The notes beneath the pieces were generated by a model. That model was not told the origin of the DNA. It made no database searches and worked only from the letters and a program-made list of their open reading frames with translations. The position numbers and the translations under genes were made by a program. Shown here in pieces: positions 8,176-16,494 of a stretch of 64,000 bases of DNA. Origin of the DNA: Clostridiales bacterium (GTDB lineage Bacteria; Bacillota; Clostridia; Christensenellales; Borkfalkiaceae); contig SVHW01000006.1 in assembly GCA_015055655.1 (NCBI GenBank), forward strand, positions 29,264-93,263, in the 5' to 3' direction. Each line of letters opens with the position of its first letter. Position 1 is the stretch's first letter.

Positions 8176-8919
8176 TTAAGCGAACGTAACGGTAATTGTA
8201 AGATTACGGATATACATTACGGGATATACAGCCGACGTAGTTTTTGCCGCCGTTATGTAGATATTCCCTTCCGTAAAATCGTTAGATTCTACTTCTACCG
8301 TCCCCGTAAATTTTGCAAAACTCCCCTCAGGCGCCGTTTCTTTACAAATATAATGCCTATCCGCACCATCATTATCATATCCCTTCACGTAAACCTCAAA
8401 CTCTTCTACCCCAAAACCTTGCCCCGCTTTCATTTCGACGCTATATTGAATTTTTAAGTTGTTGTCAAAATTCCCTTTTAATGCGGAAACAAACTCTTTA
8501 TTCAACGTCACCTTTTTTCTGCCCGTACTTACACCAAATTCCGTCGGTTCGTTTCCAAATACCGTAGCCTCTTGGCTCAATGTAGAAATATCCATCCAGC
8601 GCGCATACAGCGTCGTCGGAAAAGATTTTTCCCACTTCACCAAAGCTTTCCCAAGGCAATCAAAATATTTCGTTCCTCCCATTTCTTGGTCGTAAATACC
8701 TTCCAAATAATAACCTTTTTTCGTAGGAGCGTCAATTTCCGCCATACTATTCACCATTACCGTATACGTGGACGCCGTTTCCCCATTGTAAACGGTGAGC
8801 GTTTTTTCTCTCAAATCGCTTGAACTATCGCCGCCTCTAGCCCCAAAACAACCCATAAACGACATTGCAAACAATGCCGTCGCAAAAAATGTTACCAACC
8901 ATTTCGTTATTTTTCTCAT
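8176..8919 (-). CDS. Lipoprotein with InlB-like repeat domain
   Basis: A 247-residue secreted lipoprotein. The start at 8919 (MRKITKW) is chosen because AGGAGG lies at good spacing and a signal peptide follows; its FMGC lipobox puts the lipidated Cys at residue 24. Residues about 40-110 (VYNGETASTYTV ... DAPTKKGYYLEGIYD ... TLYARW) match the Listeria/Bacteroides InlB B-repeat pattern, a small beta-grasp module of surface proteins. The rest is beta-rich and unrecognised. It begins 17 nt after the membrane-protein gene and shares its operator-controlled promoter. Confidence 0.8.
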   Translation of the reverse strand: MRKITKWLVTFFATALFAMSFMGCFGARGGDSSSDLREKTLTVYNGETASTYTVMVNSMAEIDAPTKKGYYLEGIYDQEMGGTKYFDCLGKALVKWEKSFPTTLYARWMDISTLSQEATVFGNEPTEFGVSTGRKKVTLNKEFVSALKGNFDNNLKIQYSVEMKAGQGFGVEEFEVYVKGYDNDGADRHYICKETAPEGSFAKFTGTVEVESNDFTEGNIYITAAKTTSAVYPVMYIRNLTITVTFA

Positions 8920-8935
8920 AAAAACCTCCTTTTTC

Positions 8936-9571
8936 TTATATTGATTTTCTCGTTTCGCCTTTGCATATTTTACAAGCATATAGCGTACTGCCACCCGAAT
9001 AAATTTTTCTGGGTGTCACTCTAAATCCGCCTCTACCGTTATCGTACACGTCATATCCCGTCGACACACTTCCCGTCCACGTACCACTATCTAACGTATT
9101 GATTAACCCACATTGTCTACAACGATTGACTCGCATCTTAAATATCACTACTACCAGCCAAGGGAAGAAACAATCCAAAAAGCAAGTCAACCCGTTAAAA
9201 AAGACAAAATCCTCGTTTACAATCTGCCCCCAATATAATAAAAAGCCAAACACAAACGGTGTTAATAATAAAATCAAGTTAAAAATACGATACAAACCAA
9301 TTCCACGATACTCCTTATCTCCGCACGCAAAACGTGAAAGAATAAAAGCCAGCACTAATAGCACCGCAAAAAGCAATAACATAATAACAACCGCCGCCGA
9401 ACCATCTCGAAATCCTGTTACGGGAAATTTCAAAGCCCATAAAAAAGCAACCAATTCTAATAACCCCGCCCCGATTGCAGAAAATACTACGTACCATAAT
9501 AAAACTCGCCAAGGGAAAGGATATTCTTTGTATTTTTCAAACCTTTTTCTCAACATCTTCTTTTCTTGCAC
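8936..9571 (-). CDS. Polytopic membrane protein with C-terminal zinc-ribbon-like cysteines
   Basis: 211 residues with about five hydrophobic segments between residues 20 and 150 (for example VLLWYVVFSAIGAGLLELVA and VVIMLLLFAVLLVLAFIL). A cytoplasmic-type tail carries CRQC and CKIC, a plausible zinc ribbon. The start may be GTG at 9571 (AAAGGAAAAA just before it) or ATG at 9556. First gene downstream of the operator-covered promoter at 9603-9631, followed at once by the lipoprotein. Function unknown. Confidence 0.75.
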   Translation of the reverse strand: MQEKKMLRKRFEKYKEYPFPWRVLLWYVVFSAIGAGLLELVAFLWALKFPVTGFRDGSAAVVIMLLLFAVLLVLAFILSRFACGDKEYRGIGLYRIFNLILLLTPFVFGFLLYWGQIVNEDFVFFNGLTCFLDCFFPWLVVVIFKMRVNRCRQCGLINTLDSGTWTGSVSTGYDVYDNGRGGFRVTPRKIYSGGSTLYACKICKGETRKSI

Positions 9572-9602
9572 TTTTTCCTTTTTTTACTACTTTATTACAA
9601 TG

Positions 9603-9658
9603 ATTATATAGGAATAATTCCTATATGTCAAGTAATTTATAGGAATTTTTCTTATAAT
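9603..9658. promoter_or_regulatory. Divergent promoters with paired XRE operators (module 1)
   Basis: Minus-strand promoter: TTGACA (9626-9631), a 17-bp spacer and TATAAT (9603-9608). The spacer is filled by a palindrome, TATAGGAATAATTCCTATA at 9607-9625. A second, slightly imperfect copy (TTATAGGAA...TTCTTATAA, 9637-9657) overlaps a plus-strand TATAAT at 9653-9658 serving the XRE gene. I infer that the XRE protein binds both, repressing itself and the divergent membrane protein/lipoprotein operon. Confidence 0.7.
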
Positions 9659-9698
9659 TTCAGTGTAGATTGATAATAAACGTAGGGGGAGAAATAAA

Positions 9699-9908
9699 AT
9701 GGAAGTAGCAAAAACAGTAGGCGAAAATTTAAAGCTGGCGCGCAAAGCCAAAAATATTACGCAAAAACAACTGGCAAGCGAATTGCATAAATATCAATCC
9801 GATTACAGCGAATACGAAACGGGTAAAATTCAGCTCGATTACGAAAAAATCGTATACCTTTGCAAACGATTGGATATTACACCCAACGATTTATTCGGAT
9901 TTTATTAA
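9699..9908 (+). CDS. Small XRE-family HTH regulator (module 1)
   Basis: A 69-residue, single-domain helix-turn-helix protein of Cro/CI type: VGENLKLARKAKNITQKQLA, then a recognition-helix region with YQSDYSEYETGK, then the family-typical LCKRLDITPNDLF. There is no effector domain. GGGGGAG precedes the ATG at good spacing. It is divergent from the membrane protein/lipoprotein operon, with twin palindromes between them, and is followed by its own terminator. The likely role is autoregulated repressor of the divergent operon. Confidence 0.88.
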   Translation: MEVAKTVGENLKLARKAKNITQKQLASELHKYQSDYSEYETGKIQLDYEKIVYLCKRLDITPNDLFGFY

Positions 9909-9913
9909 AAAGA

Positions 9914-9944
9914 AAAACGACCTTGCAGTAAGGTCGTTTTCTTT
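9914..9944 (+). terminator. Terminator of the XRE gene
   Basis: AAAACGACCTT and AAGGTCGTTTT pair around GCAGT, followed by a T-rich tail, directly after the stop at 9908. Confidence 0.85.
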
Positions 9945-9948
9945 ATCA

Positions 9949-9999
9949 AAAAAAACCGCCAGAAAGGCGGTTTTTTGTTGTGTTTTATAGATTATTCTT
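9949..9999. repeat. Right 51-bp direct repeat (degV 3' end and terminator)
   Basis: Second copy of 7374-7424 with one mismatch. It includes the degV stop codon and last codons plus the AAAACCGCC/GGCGGTTTT terminator. Its natural place is behind degV, so the left copy is probably the duplicated one. Confidence 0.85.
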
Positions 10000-10891
10000 C
10001 GTCAGCGCCTTCCGTTACTTTCTTGCCGTAGAAGAACGCCGCCACGATGCCGGGGCCACAAGTAGCGCCGATAATGGGCCCTATCCACGAAACAGAAATC
10101 TTCCCTTCCAACGCAGGGATACGCGCAACGATTTCTTGTCTTAAAATTTCTGCGTCTTCAGGCGCAACCGCGTGCGTAATGCAAACGTTTTGATAAGGCA
10201 CGTCTTCGTAACGTTCCGCCACACGCTCCGCGATACGTACGAGCGACGCGCGTCTACCCTTTACTTTTTCTATTGCAAAGTTTCTTCCCTTTGCGTCCGA
10301 AATGATAATCGGCTTAATATTCAAAAGTCCGCCGAAGAAAGCGCTTGCCGCGCTTACTCTGCCTGCCGCTTTCATATACGTCAATTTTTCAGGCGTAGCT
10401 TCTTGATTGGCTTCCAATCTGTGTTCTTCCACCCAAGCGGCTACTTCGTCAATCGATTTGCCTTCCGCGCGCATTTGCGCCGCCGTAATTACGACCAAGC
10501 CAAGCGTACGCGCCGACGTAAGACTGTCCATACAGATAATTTTTGCGTCGGGATATTTTTTCAATAATTCGTCACGCGCTTTATAGCTTGCTAAAACGGA
10601 TGCGGAAAGCGCTTGCGAACAGGAAATAGACAATACGTCGTTGCCTGCCAAAATTTCTTTTTCAAACGCTTCTTCATATTCGTTCCACGTGATTTGCGCC
10701 GTCTTAACACGCGCGCCTTCACGAATTTTTTGATAGAACGCTTCCACCTCTTCGTCCGACCAGTCTAAATCTGCATAGCTCGTTTCGCCGTCCGTTACAA
10801 GATACATTTTCATATATTTGATATCGTATTGTTCACGTTCAGCTTTCGTCAAGTCGCAGCAAGAATCAGTATAAATTACAAATTTTTTCAT
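9992..10891 (-). CDS. DegV family fatty-acid-binding protein
   Basis: 299 residues, normal for DegV/FakB-type proteins, which bind a fatty acid and in some species present it to the FakA kinase. The N-terminal FVIYTDSCCDLTKAE is the family start, LSISCSQALSASV holds the conserved serines, and KPIIISDAKGR and GPIIGATCGPGIVA are typical C-terminal motifs. A TTGACA promoter precedes it (10932-10960). No fakA is in the window. Its stop lies inside the 51-bp repeat. Confidence 0.93.
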   Translation of the reverse strand: MKKFVIYTDSCCDLTKAEREQYDIKYMKMYLVTDGETSYADLDWSDEEVEAFYQKIREGARVKTAQITWNEYEEAFEKEILAGNDVLSISCSQALSASVLASYKARDELLKKYPDAKIICMDSLTSARTLGLVVITAAQMRAEGKSIDEVAAWVEEHRLEANQEATPEKLTYMKAAGRVSAASAFFGGLLNIKPIIISDAKGRNFAIEKVKGRRASLVRIAERVAERYEDVPYQNVCITHAVAPEDAEILRQEIVARIPALEGKISVSWIGPIIGATCGPGIVAAFFYGKKVTEGADEE

Positions 10892-10931
10892 GAGTTTCTC
10901 CTTTGTTGCTTTGTAAGCAGTTTACTCTTCT

Positions 10932-10960
10932 ATTTTATACTATATTTAATTATATGTCAA
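10932..10960 (-). promoter_or_regulatory. Promoter of degV
   Basis: Minus strand TTGACA (10955-10960), 17-bp spacer, TAAAAT (10932-10937), in an AT-rich stretch about 40 nt before the start codon. Confidence 0.65.
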
Positions 10961-11084
10961 GCACTTCTTTAATTTTTGTCATATTTTTTTGTGACAACGC
11001 CCTTTTCGCCCTCGTATTGTAAAGCCACTAAACGATATGGTAAAGCAGGTAAACAAAAAGCCGCCTTGAGAGTATGGATAAACG

Positions 11085-11114
11085 AAAACGGCTTGTCGAA
11101 ACAAGCCGTTTTTG
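11085..11114 (-). terminator. Terminator after ppdK
   Basis: Minus strand AAAACGGCTTGT and ACAAGCCGTTTT form a 12-bp stem around a TTCG tetraloop, followed by CGTTT. The T-tract is weak. The remaining 190 nt up to the degV promoter show nothing recognisable. Confidence 0.7.
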
Positions 11115-11126
11115 TGGTATCACCGA

Positions 11127-13772
11127 TTAGTTACGGGGATTTTTGATGTTTGCTTGCGCTGCTGCAAGGCGTGCGATGGGCACACGATAAGGCGAGCAGG
11201 AAACGTAGCTCAAACCGATTTCGTGGCAGAATTCGATAGACGAAGGGTCGCCGCCGTGTTCGCCGCAGATACCAAGGTGCATATTGGGACGAACCGCTTT
11301 ACCGCCGTCAACCGCCATCTTCATAAGCTTACCAACGCCCGTCGTGTCAAGTCTTGCAAACGGGTCGGATTCGTAAATCTTATTTGCGTAGTATGCGGGC
11401 AAGAATTTACCAGCGTCGTCACGGGAGAAACCGAACGCCATTTGCGTCAAGTCGTTCGTACCGAAGCAGAAGAATTCCGCTTCTTTTGCGATATCTTCCG
11501 CCGTCAAGCAAGCACGGGGAATTTCAATCATCGTACCTACTTCGTAGGTAAGTTCTACACCGCTTGCCGCGATAACTTCGTTAGCCGTCTTCACAACGAT
11601 GTCTTTAACGAACTTCAATTCCTTCGTTTCGCCCGTCAAAGGAATCATGATTTCAGGCACGAGTTTCCAATCGGGGTGCTTTTTAATTACGTTGATAGCC
11701 GCCTTGATAACCGCCTTCGTTTGCATAACGGCAATTTCGGGATAGGTTACGGACAAACGGCAACCACGGTGACCCATCATAGGGTTGAATTCGTGCAAAC
11801 CGTTGATGATTTCTTTAATTTGCGCAACCGTCTTGCCTTGCGTTTTTGCAAGAGCCGCAATGTCTTCTTCCGCCGTAGGAACGAATTCGTGAAGGGGCGG
11901 GTCAAGGAAACGAATCGTTACGGGATAACCGCCGAGCGCTTCGAACAAGCCTTCGAAGTCAGCTTGTTGCATAGGTTCAATCTTCGCAAGCGCCGCTTCT
12001 CTTTCTTCTACGGTATCCGAGCAAATCATTTCGCGGAAAGCGCCGATTCTTGCAGGGTCGAAGAACATGTGTTCCGTACGGCAAAGACCGATACCTTGCG
12101 CGCCGAACGCAACCGCTTGTTTCGCGTCGGAAGGCGTATCTGCGTTCGTTCTAATACCAAGCGCTTTGTACTTGTCTGCAAGTTCCATAATACGGCCGAA
12201 GTAACCGGAGTTGGGGTCTGCGGGAACGGTTTTGATAAGACCGTCGTAAATATTACCCGTCGAACCGTCAAGGGAAAGTTCGTCGCCTTCGCGGAAGATT
12301 TTACCAGCGAGTTCGAAATATTTTTCTTCTTCGTGCATTTTGATATCGCCGCAACCGGAAACGCAGCACGTACCCATACCACGTGCAACAACCGCCGCGT
12401 GAGAGGTCATACCGCCACGAACGGTGAGGATACCCTTCGCGTATTTCATACCTTCGATATCTTCGGGGGACGTTTCCAAACGAACGAGGATAACGTTTTC
12501 GCCCTTCTTGCCTTCGATAACGGCGTCTTCTGCCGTAAATACGATTTTACCAGCCGCCGCGCCAGGGGAAGCTGCAAGACCTTTACCAACGACGTTGTTC
12601 TTATCCGCCGCTTTCAACGCTTTTACGTCGAATTGAGGGTGCAAGAGCATGTCAAGGCTCTTCGCGTCGATTTGCATAACCGCTTCTTGTTCGGTAATCA
12701 TACCTTCGTCAATCAAATCGCAAGCGATTTTGATTGCCGCCGCAGCCGTTCTCTTACCGTTACGGGTTTGAAGCATATAAAGCTTTCTGTCTTGAATCGT
12801 GAATTCCATATCTTGCATATCGCGATAATGGTTTTCAAGGATGTTGCAAACTTTCAAGAATTGTTCGTACACTTCGGGGAACACTTCTTTCATTTGTGCG
12901 ATGGGCATCGGGGTACGAACACCTGCAACAACGTCTTCGCCTTGCGCGTTGGTCAAGAATTCGCCCATAAGTCCCTTTTCACCCGTAGCAGGGTCACGCG
13001 TGAACGCAACGCCCGTACCAGAAGTTTCGCCCATGTTACCGAACGCCATCATTTGTACGTTAACCGCCGTACCCCAGCTGTAAGGGATATCGTGGTCCAT
13101 ACGGTAGATGTTCGCACGGGGGTTGTCCCAAGAACGGAATACCGCTTTTACAGCCTCGAAAAGTTGTTCCTTCGGGTCGGAAGGGAAATCTTTGCCGAGT
13201 TGCTTTTTATATTCTGCCTTGAATTGATTTGCAAGGTCTTTCAAATCGTTCGCGTCAAGTTCAACGTCTTGCGTAACGCCTTTCTTTTCCTTCATTTCGT
13301 CGATGAGTTTTTCGAAGTATTTTTTACCTACTTCCATAACGACGTCGGAGAACATCTGGATAAAGCGACGATAGCAGTCCCACGCCCAACGGGGGTTGCC
13401 CGATTTCGCAGCGAGCGTGTTAACAACTTCTTCGTTTAAACCGAGGTTCAAAATGGTGTCCATCATGCCGGGCATGGAAGCGCGTGCGCCAGAACGTACG
13501 GATACGAGCAAAGGATTTTCCTTGTCGCCGAATTTCATACCGCAGATGTTTTCCATCTTTTCGATATATTCCATAATTTCCGCTTGAATAGAAGGGTTGA
13601 TTTGTCTGCCGTCTTCATAGTATTGCGTACAAGCTTCCGTAGAGATGGTGAAGCCTTGAGGTACGGGAAGACCGATGTTGGTCATTTCCGCAAGGTTTGC
13701 GCCTTTACCGCCGAGGATTTCGCGCATTTTCGCATTGCCTTCGGTGAAGAGATAGCAATATTTTTTTGCCAT
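11127..13772 (-). CDS. ppdK: Pyruvate, phosphate dikinase
   Basis: Interconverts pyruvate, ATP and phosphate with PEP, AMP and pyrophosphate in the cytoplasm; in anaerobic Clostridia it often works in glycolysis or PEP synthesis. The 881 residues cover the whole family: N-terminal ATP-grasp part (GGKGANLAEM, SVRSGARASMPGMMDT), the swivelling phosphohistidine domain with GGMTSHAAVVARGMG (His near 455) and the C-terminal PEP/pyruvate barrel with GTNDLTQMAFGFSRDD and the catalytic-Cys region GICGEHGGDPSSIEF. It is monocistronic, with a good promoter and a structured leader. Confidence 0.98.
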   Translation of the reverse strand: MAKKYCYLFTEGNAKMREILGGKGANLAEMTNIGLPVPQGFTISTEACTQYYEDGRQINPSIQAEIMEYIEKMENICGMKFGDKENPLLVSVRSGARASMPGMMDTILNLGLNEEVVNTLAAKSGNPRWAWDCYRRFIQMFSDVVMEVGKKYFEKLIDEMKEKKGVTQDVELDANDLKDLANQFKAEYKKQLGKDFPSDPKEQLFEAVKAVFRSWDNPRANIYRMDHDIPYSWGTAVNVQMMAFGNMGETSGTGVAFTRDPATGEKGLMGEFLTNAQGEDVVAGVRTPMPIAQMKEVFPEVYEQFLKVCNILENHYRDMQDMEFTIQDRKLYMLQTRNGKRTAAAAIKIACDLIDEGMITEQEAVMQIDAKSLDMLLHPQFDVKALKAADKNNVVGKGLAASPGAAAGKIVFTAEDAVIEGKKGENVILVRLETSPEDIEGMKYAKGILTVRGGMTSHAAVVARGMGTCCVSGCGDIKMHEEEKYFELAGKIFREGDELSLDGSTGNIYDGLIKTVPADPNSGYFGRIMELADKYKALGIRTNADTPSDAKQAVAFGAQGIGLCRTEHMFFDPARIGAFREMICSDTVEEREAALAKIEPMQQADFEGLFEALGGYPVTIRFLDPPLHEFVPTAEEDIAALAKTQGKTVAQIKEIINGLHEFNPMMGHRGCRLSVTYPEIAVMQTKAVIKAAINVIKKHPDWKLVPEIMIPLTGETKELKFVKDIVVKTANEVIAASGVELTYEVGTMIEIPRACLTAEDIAKEAEFFCFGTNDLTQMAFGFSRDDAGKFLPAYYANKIYESDPFARLDTTGVGKLMKMAVDGGKAVRPNMHLGICGEHGGDPSSIEFCHEIGLSYVSCSPYRVPIARLAAAQANIKNPRN

Positions 13773-13823
13773 AGTGATATATTTCCTCCAAATGTTATTT
13801 TTCTTTTTTACCGTAATTTTATC

Positions 13824-13910
13824 GGTGAAAAGCCCGTATTTCTTTCCCTTTTAGGGAAGTTCCGTTTTTTCACCATATATCATTGTAATATAATTCGCGA
13901 AAAATATCAA
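13824..13910 (-). promoter_or_regulatory. ppdK promoter and 5'-terminal hairpin leader
   Basis: Minus strand TTGATA (13905-13910), 17-bp spacer, TACAAT (13882-13887). Transcription would start near 13875, exactly at a stem of GGTGAAAA (13867-13874) with TTTTCACC (13824-13831) that encloses a smaller TTCCCT/AGGGAA hairpin. No known riboswitch is recognised. The stem may protect the RNA 5' end or act as a control element. Confidence 0.55.
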
Positions 13911-13973
13911 GCCTTTGCACTCGCCTTTTTCACAATTTTTTTGAAATCGTGCAATTTTTTTATAAAATAAAAG

Positions 13974-14002
13974 AAAAACGCAGCCCTAAAAGCTGCGCTT
14001 TG
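13974..14002 (-). terminator. Terminator after the Mrr-type nuclease gene
   Basis: Minus strand CGCAGC/GCTGCG hairpin with TTTTAG loop, followed by TTTTTC and more T residues. Confidence 0.7.
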
Positions 14003-14004
14003 CT

Positions 14005-15405
14005 TTAATACATCTTAAAAAAAGCTTTTTCACCGGCAAGGAGTTCTTCGTCCAAAGCCCACTCGCCGTTCTTTTTAATAATCCCGAATTGGCACTCTTT
14101 CGCCGCCTCGTATAAATCTGCCCCGTCGTAACCGACAAATTTATCCGCCGTATCGTCAAGTATCTTTTTCGCCTCTGCCGTAAAGCGCGACGTCGTGATA
14201 AAAATACCGCGACAATGCTGTTTACCTTCTTTTGCTTGTCTACATACGCACGCGCCGATAAATTGTTGTAACAGCGTTTCACCTACCACCCACAGGCGTT
14301 CGTCACCCTTATCGGGATTCCAATTTTTCGCCTGTATGTAGATGGTTTCTCTAAAGCCCAATCTATCCGTCACCTCTATCTCGCCGTCAATGCCCCCGTC
14401 GTTTTCTCCGCCCGTGATTTTCAACGCCTCCAAGCGTCTGCCGTTCAAGCGCGAATACCTTTCCAACAGGTATACCGAATAGTATTCGAAATACTCACCG
14501 CCCAGCTTTCGCAAGCGTTTCAAAAACGCCTCTTGCAATTTCTCGTCTGCCGTCAATGCGCGCGTGGGTTTTTTCACCGTCATACGCTCTATCTTTCGCG
14601 TTGCCGTCAAGCGTTTTTTCGGTTTCACCTCCGTTTCCTTTTCTTCCTTTTGCTGCAAGCTCTCCGCTTTTTGCGCAATCTGTTTAGGCGCTTCCCGTTT
14701 AGGCAGTTCTTTTTTTACCGCCTTTGCTCCGCCAAGCAAAAAGCTCATATCCACGACGTCCGTTTTTACGGGCTCGGTTTTCTCTTCTGGGTTTTCCGTT
14801 TTTTCTTCTATCGCAGGCATTTCTTCCGCCTTGCTTTCTACGGGCTTTTCCTTTTCCGCCTTGGGCTTTCTGCCCCGCTTTTTCGGTTTTTCTTCCCTCG
14901 TTTCTTCGGGGATAGGTTCAGGCGCGTTTTCAGGCGTTATCGGCGCAACGGGCGCAATCGGCTGCAAGGGCGAAGGCGGCAACGGTTGGTTATCCGTCTT
15001 TTCTTCCGCCTTTTTACTTTTCTTTGCCGTTTTCGTCGCTTTTTTCGGCTTTTCTTCCGCTTTTTCGGCACCCGCTTCTACGGGCAAAGGTTGCGGCTTC
15101 GTTTCCTTCTTGGCGCGCGTTTTCGTTGCCTTTTTCGGCTTTTCTTCCTTTTTCAACGCGTACATACCCTCTTGTGTGACGATTTCACCGTCCTTTTTCA
15201 TCACGTCGATTACCGAACCGATACGTCCCTTTACGCTGTTTGGCTCGTCCACTTCTTCAAATTGTTGCGCGTATAATTTTGCGCCCTCGTCAATCAAATC
15301 GTTGCTCTTATAGCTCGATTGTTCAAGCAAAGAGCGAATCAGCTTTTTCGCCGCGTCCGTTTTTTCCGCGCGGGTAACGGTCGGCTTTTCGTTCTTATTT
15401 GCCAT
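14005..15405 (-). CDS. Mrr-type restriction endonuclease-like protein with long charged linker
   Basis: 466 residues in three parts. The first 80 or so (TRAEKTDAAKKLIRSLLEQS ... NSVKGRIGSVIDVMKKDGEI) look like a winged-helix domain. Residues about 85-290 are low-complexity, rich in Lys, Glu and Pro (KPKKATKTRAKKE type). The last 150 residues form an Mrr-like PD-(D/E)XK nuclease: GGENDGGIDGEI, then YIQAKNW as the Q-x-K part, then GIFITTSRFTAEA. Mrr enzymes cleave modified or foreign DNA. It lies 83 nt behind recO on the same strand, and no methylase is adjacent, so it could be a modification-dependent nuclease or a repair factor. Confidence 0.82.
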   Translation of the reverse strand: MANKNEKPTVTRAEKTDAAKKLIRSLLEQSSYKSNDLIDEGAKLYAQQFEEVDEPNSVKGRIGSVIDVMKKDGEIVTQEGMYALKKEEKPKKATKTRAKKETKPQPLPVEAGAEKAEEKPKKATKTAKKSKKAEEKTDNQPLPPSPLQPIAPVAPITPENAPEPIPEETREEKPKKRGRKPKAEKEKPVESKAEEMPAIEEKTENPEEKTEPVKTDVVDMSFLLGGAKAVKKELPKREAPKQIAQKAESLQQKEEKETEVKPKKRLTATRKIERMTVKKPTRALTADEKLQEAFLKRLRKLGGEYFEYYSVYLLERYSRLNGRRLEALKITGGENDGGIDGEIEVTDRLGFRETIYIQAKNWNPDKGDERLWVVGETLLQQFIGACVCRQAKEGKQHCRGIFITTSRFTAEAKKILDDTADKFVGYDGADLYEAAKECQFGIIKKNGEWALDEELLAGEKAFFKMY

Positions 15406-15488
15406 ATCTAATTTCTATTTCCTTTTTCGCGGCGGGGCAAACCGCTGTTTTCCCTTCTTTTTCTTCTTTTTCGCCCCGTGGTTATCCG

Positions 15489-16214
15489 TTATTCCCCCAA
15501 ACAACGGATAAATTCGCCTACGCCGTCGAAACGCGCCTCCGTCTTATCGCAAAGGAAGGCTTTCAGCAAGCGCAAAGCGCGTTTTTTGCCCCCTTCCGTC
15601 GCCGTTTCGTCGTAGGTAAGCCCCGCGCATTTGCGCAAGGTGTGATAGGTGGATACGCTGGCGCGCTCCCCTTGTACGCAACGTTCGAAATTGGTAAATC
15701 TTCCGTCTGCAAAATCAAACCAAAGCTTGTTGCCGATATCCCCCTCGCACTCTTCCAAGTACCCAAGGTCAAGGGGATAACCGCTTTCGCGCAAGGCAAT
15801 CAGCGTGAAGGCAATCAACGCCTCCGCCTCGTCTTCGCCTGCCAAGCAAAGGGCTTTCAAACACTCGATAAACCCAACAAACAACGCCTCGTACCGTTCG
15901 TTTTCCTGCGCAAGCGTACGGCAAATCTCCGCCGCCGCGCAAGCCGCGTAAAAACGGTCGATATCCGTGCGAAGGGAGAAAAAACTCTCGTGCAGATACG
16001 CGTTCGTCACCGTGTACCTGCCCCCCTTTTCCGCCAAGATATATTCCGCAAAACAAAAGGGCTGCGCGCAAAAGGCGAGCTTGGCTTTCGGTTTTTTCAC
16101 GCCGCGTATCCCTGCGGTGATTTTGCCGAGCGTAGGCGAAAACAACGTCAATAGTTTATCGTCGTCTTTATAATCGATTGCCTGCAATACGATTGCTTCC
16201 GTCTTAACGTCCAT
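15489..16214 (-). CDS. recO: DNA repair protein RecO
   Basis: RecO helps RecR load RecA on SSB-coated DNA. 241 residues with the N-terminal OB fold (TEAIVLQAIDYKDDDKLLTLFSPTLGKITAGIRGVKK) and a helical C-terminal part. Zinc-binding Cys pairs seen in some RecO proteins are not evident. It follows yqzL and era in the standard Firmicute order. Confidence 0.95.
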   Translation of the reverse strand: MDVKTEAIVLQAIDYKDDDKLLTLFSPTLGKITAGIRGVKKPKAKLAFCAQPFCFAEYILAEKGGRYTVTNAYLHESFFSLRTDIDRFYAACAAAEICRTLAQENERYEALFVGFIECLKALCLAGEDEAEALIAFTLIALRESGYPLDLGYLEECEGDIGNKLWFDFADGRFTNFERCVQGERASVSTYHTLRKCAGLTYDETATEGGKKRALRLLKAFLCDKTEARFDGVGEFIRCLGE

Positions 16215-16249
16215 ACCCGTCTTCCCTTTCGTTTTTTTCTTTTGCCCGT

Positions 16250-16363
16250 TTACCTTTTCCTCGTCAATTCGTGATAGAGCATATAATAGCTAAGGCTGCC
16301 CGTTTTTTCAAACAATTTCCACGCCGTTTTCGCCGCTTCCGTTTCCCCGTTTTTATCTCGCAT
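16250..16363 (-). CDS. yqzL: YqzL family small protein
   Basis: A 37-residue ORF, MRDKNGETEAAKTAWKLF... ending YHELTRKR. The core W-K-L-F-E-K-T-G-S-L-x-x-Y-x-L-Y-x-E-L matches the short YqzL family, which lies between era and recO in Bacillus relatives exactly as here. A very strong AGGAGGGGG site precedes the ATG at 16363. Function unknown. Position, motif and ribosome site together make it real despite its size. Confidence 0.85.
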   Translation of the reverse strand: MRDKNGETEAAKTAWKLFEKTGSLSYYMLYHELTRKR

Positions 16364-16494
16364 AACCCCCTCCTAAGGGTAGTTTGTGAAATTAGAGGGA
16401 ATTTATGAGCAAGGTATTTTCGTCGCGTGGCAACGCGCCAAAGGACGTAAGCCCCGCCCTTTTTATCAACTACCTACGATACAGGAAACTTCCT

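Noticed and set aside
11112..13439. 775-codon open frame antisense to ppdK
   Set aside because: ppdK is a full-length, conserved gene. The antisense product has unnatural Arg/Phe/His-rich composition.
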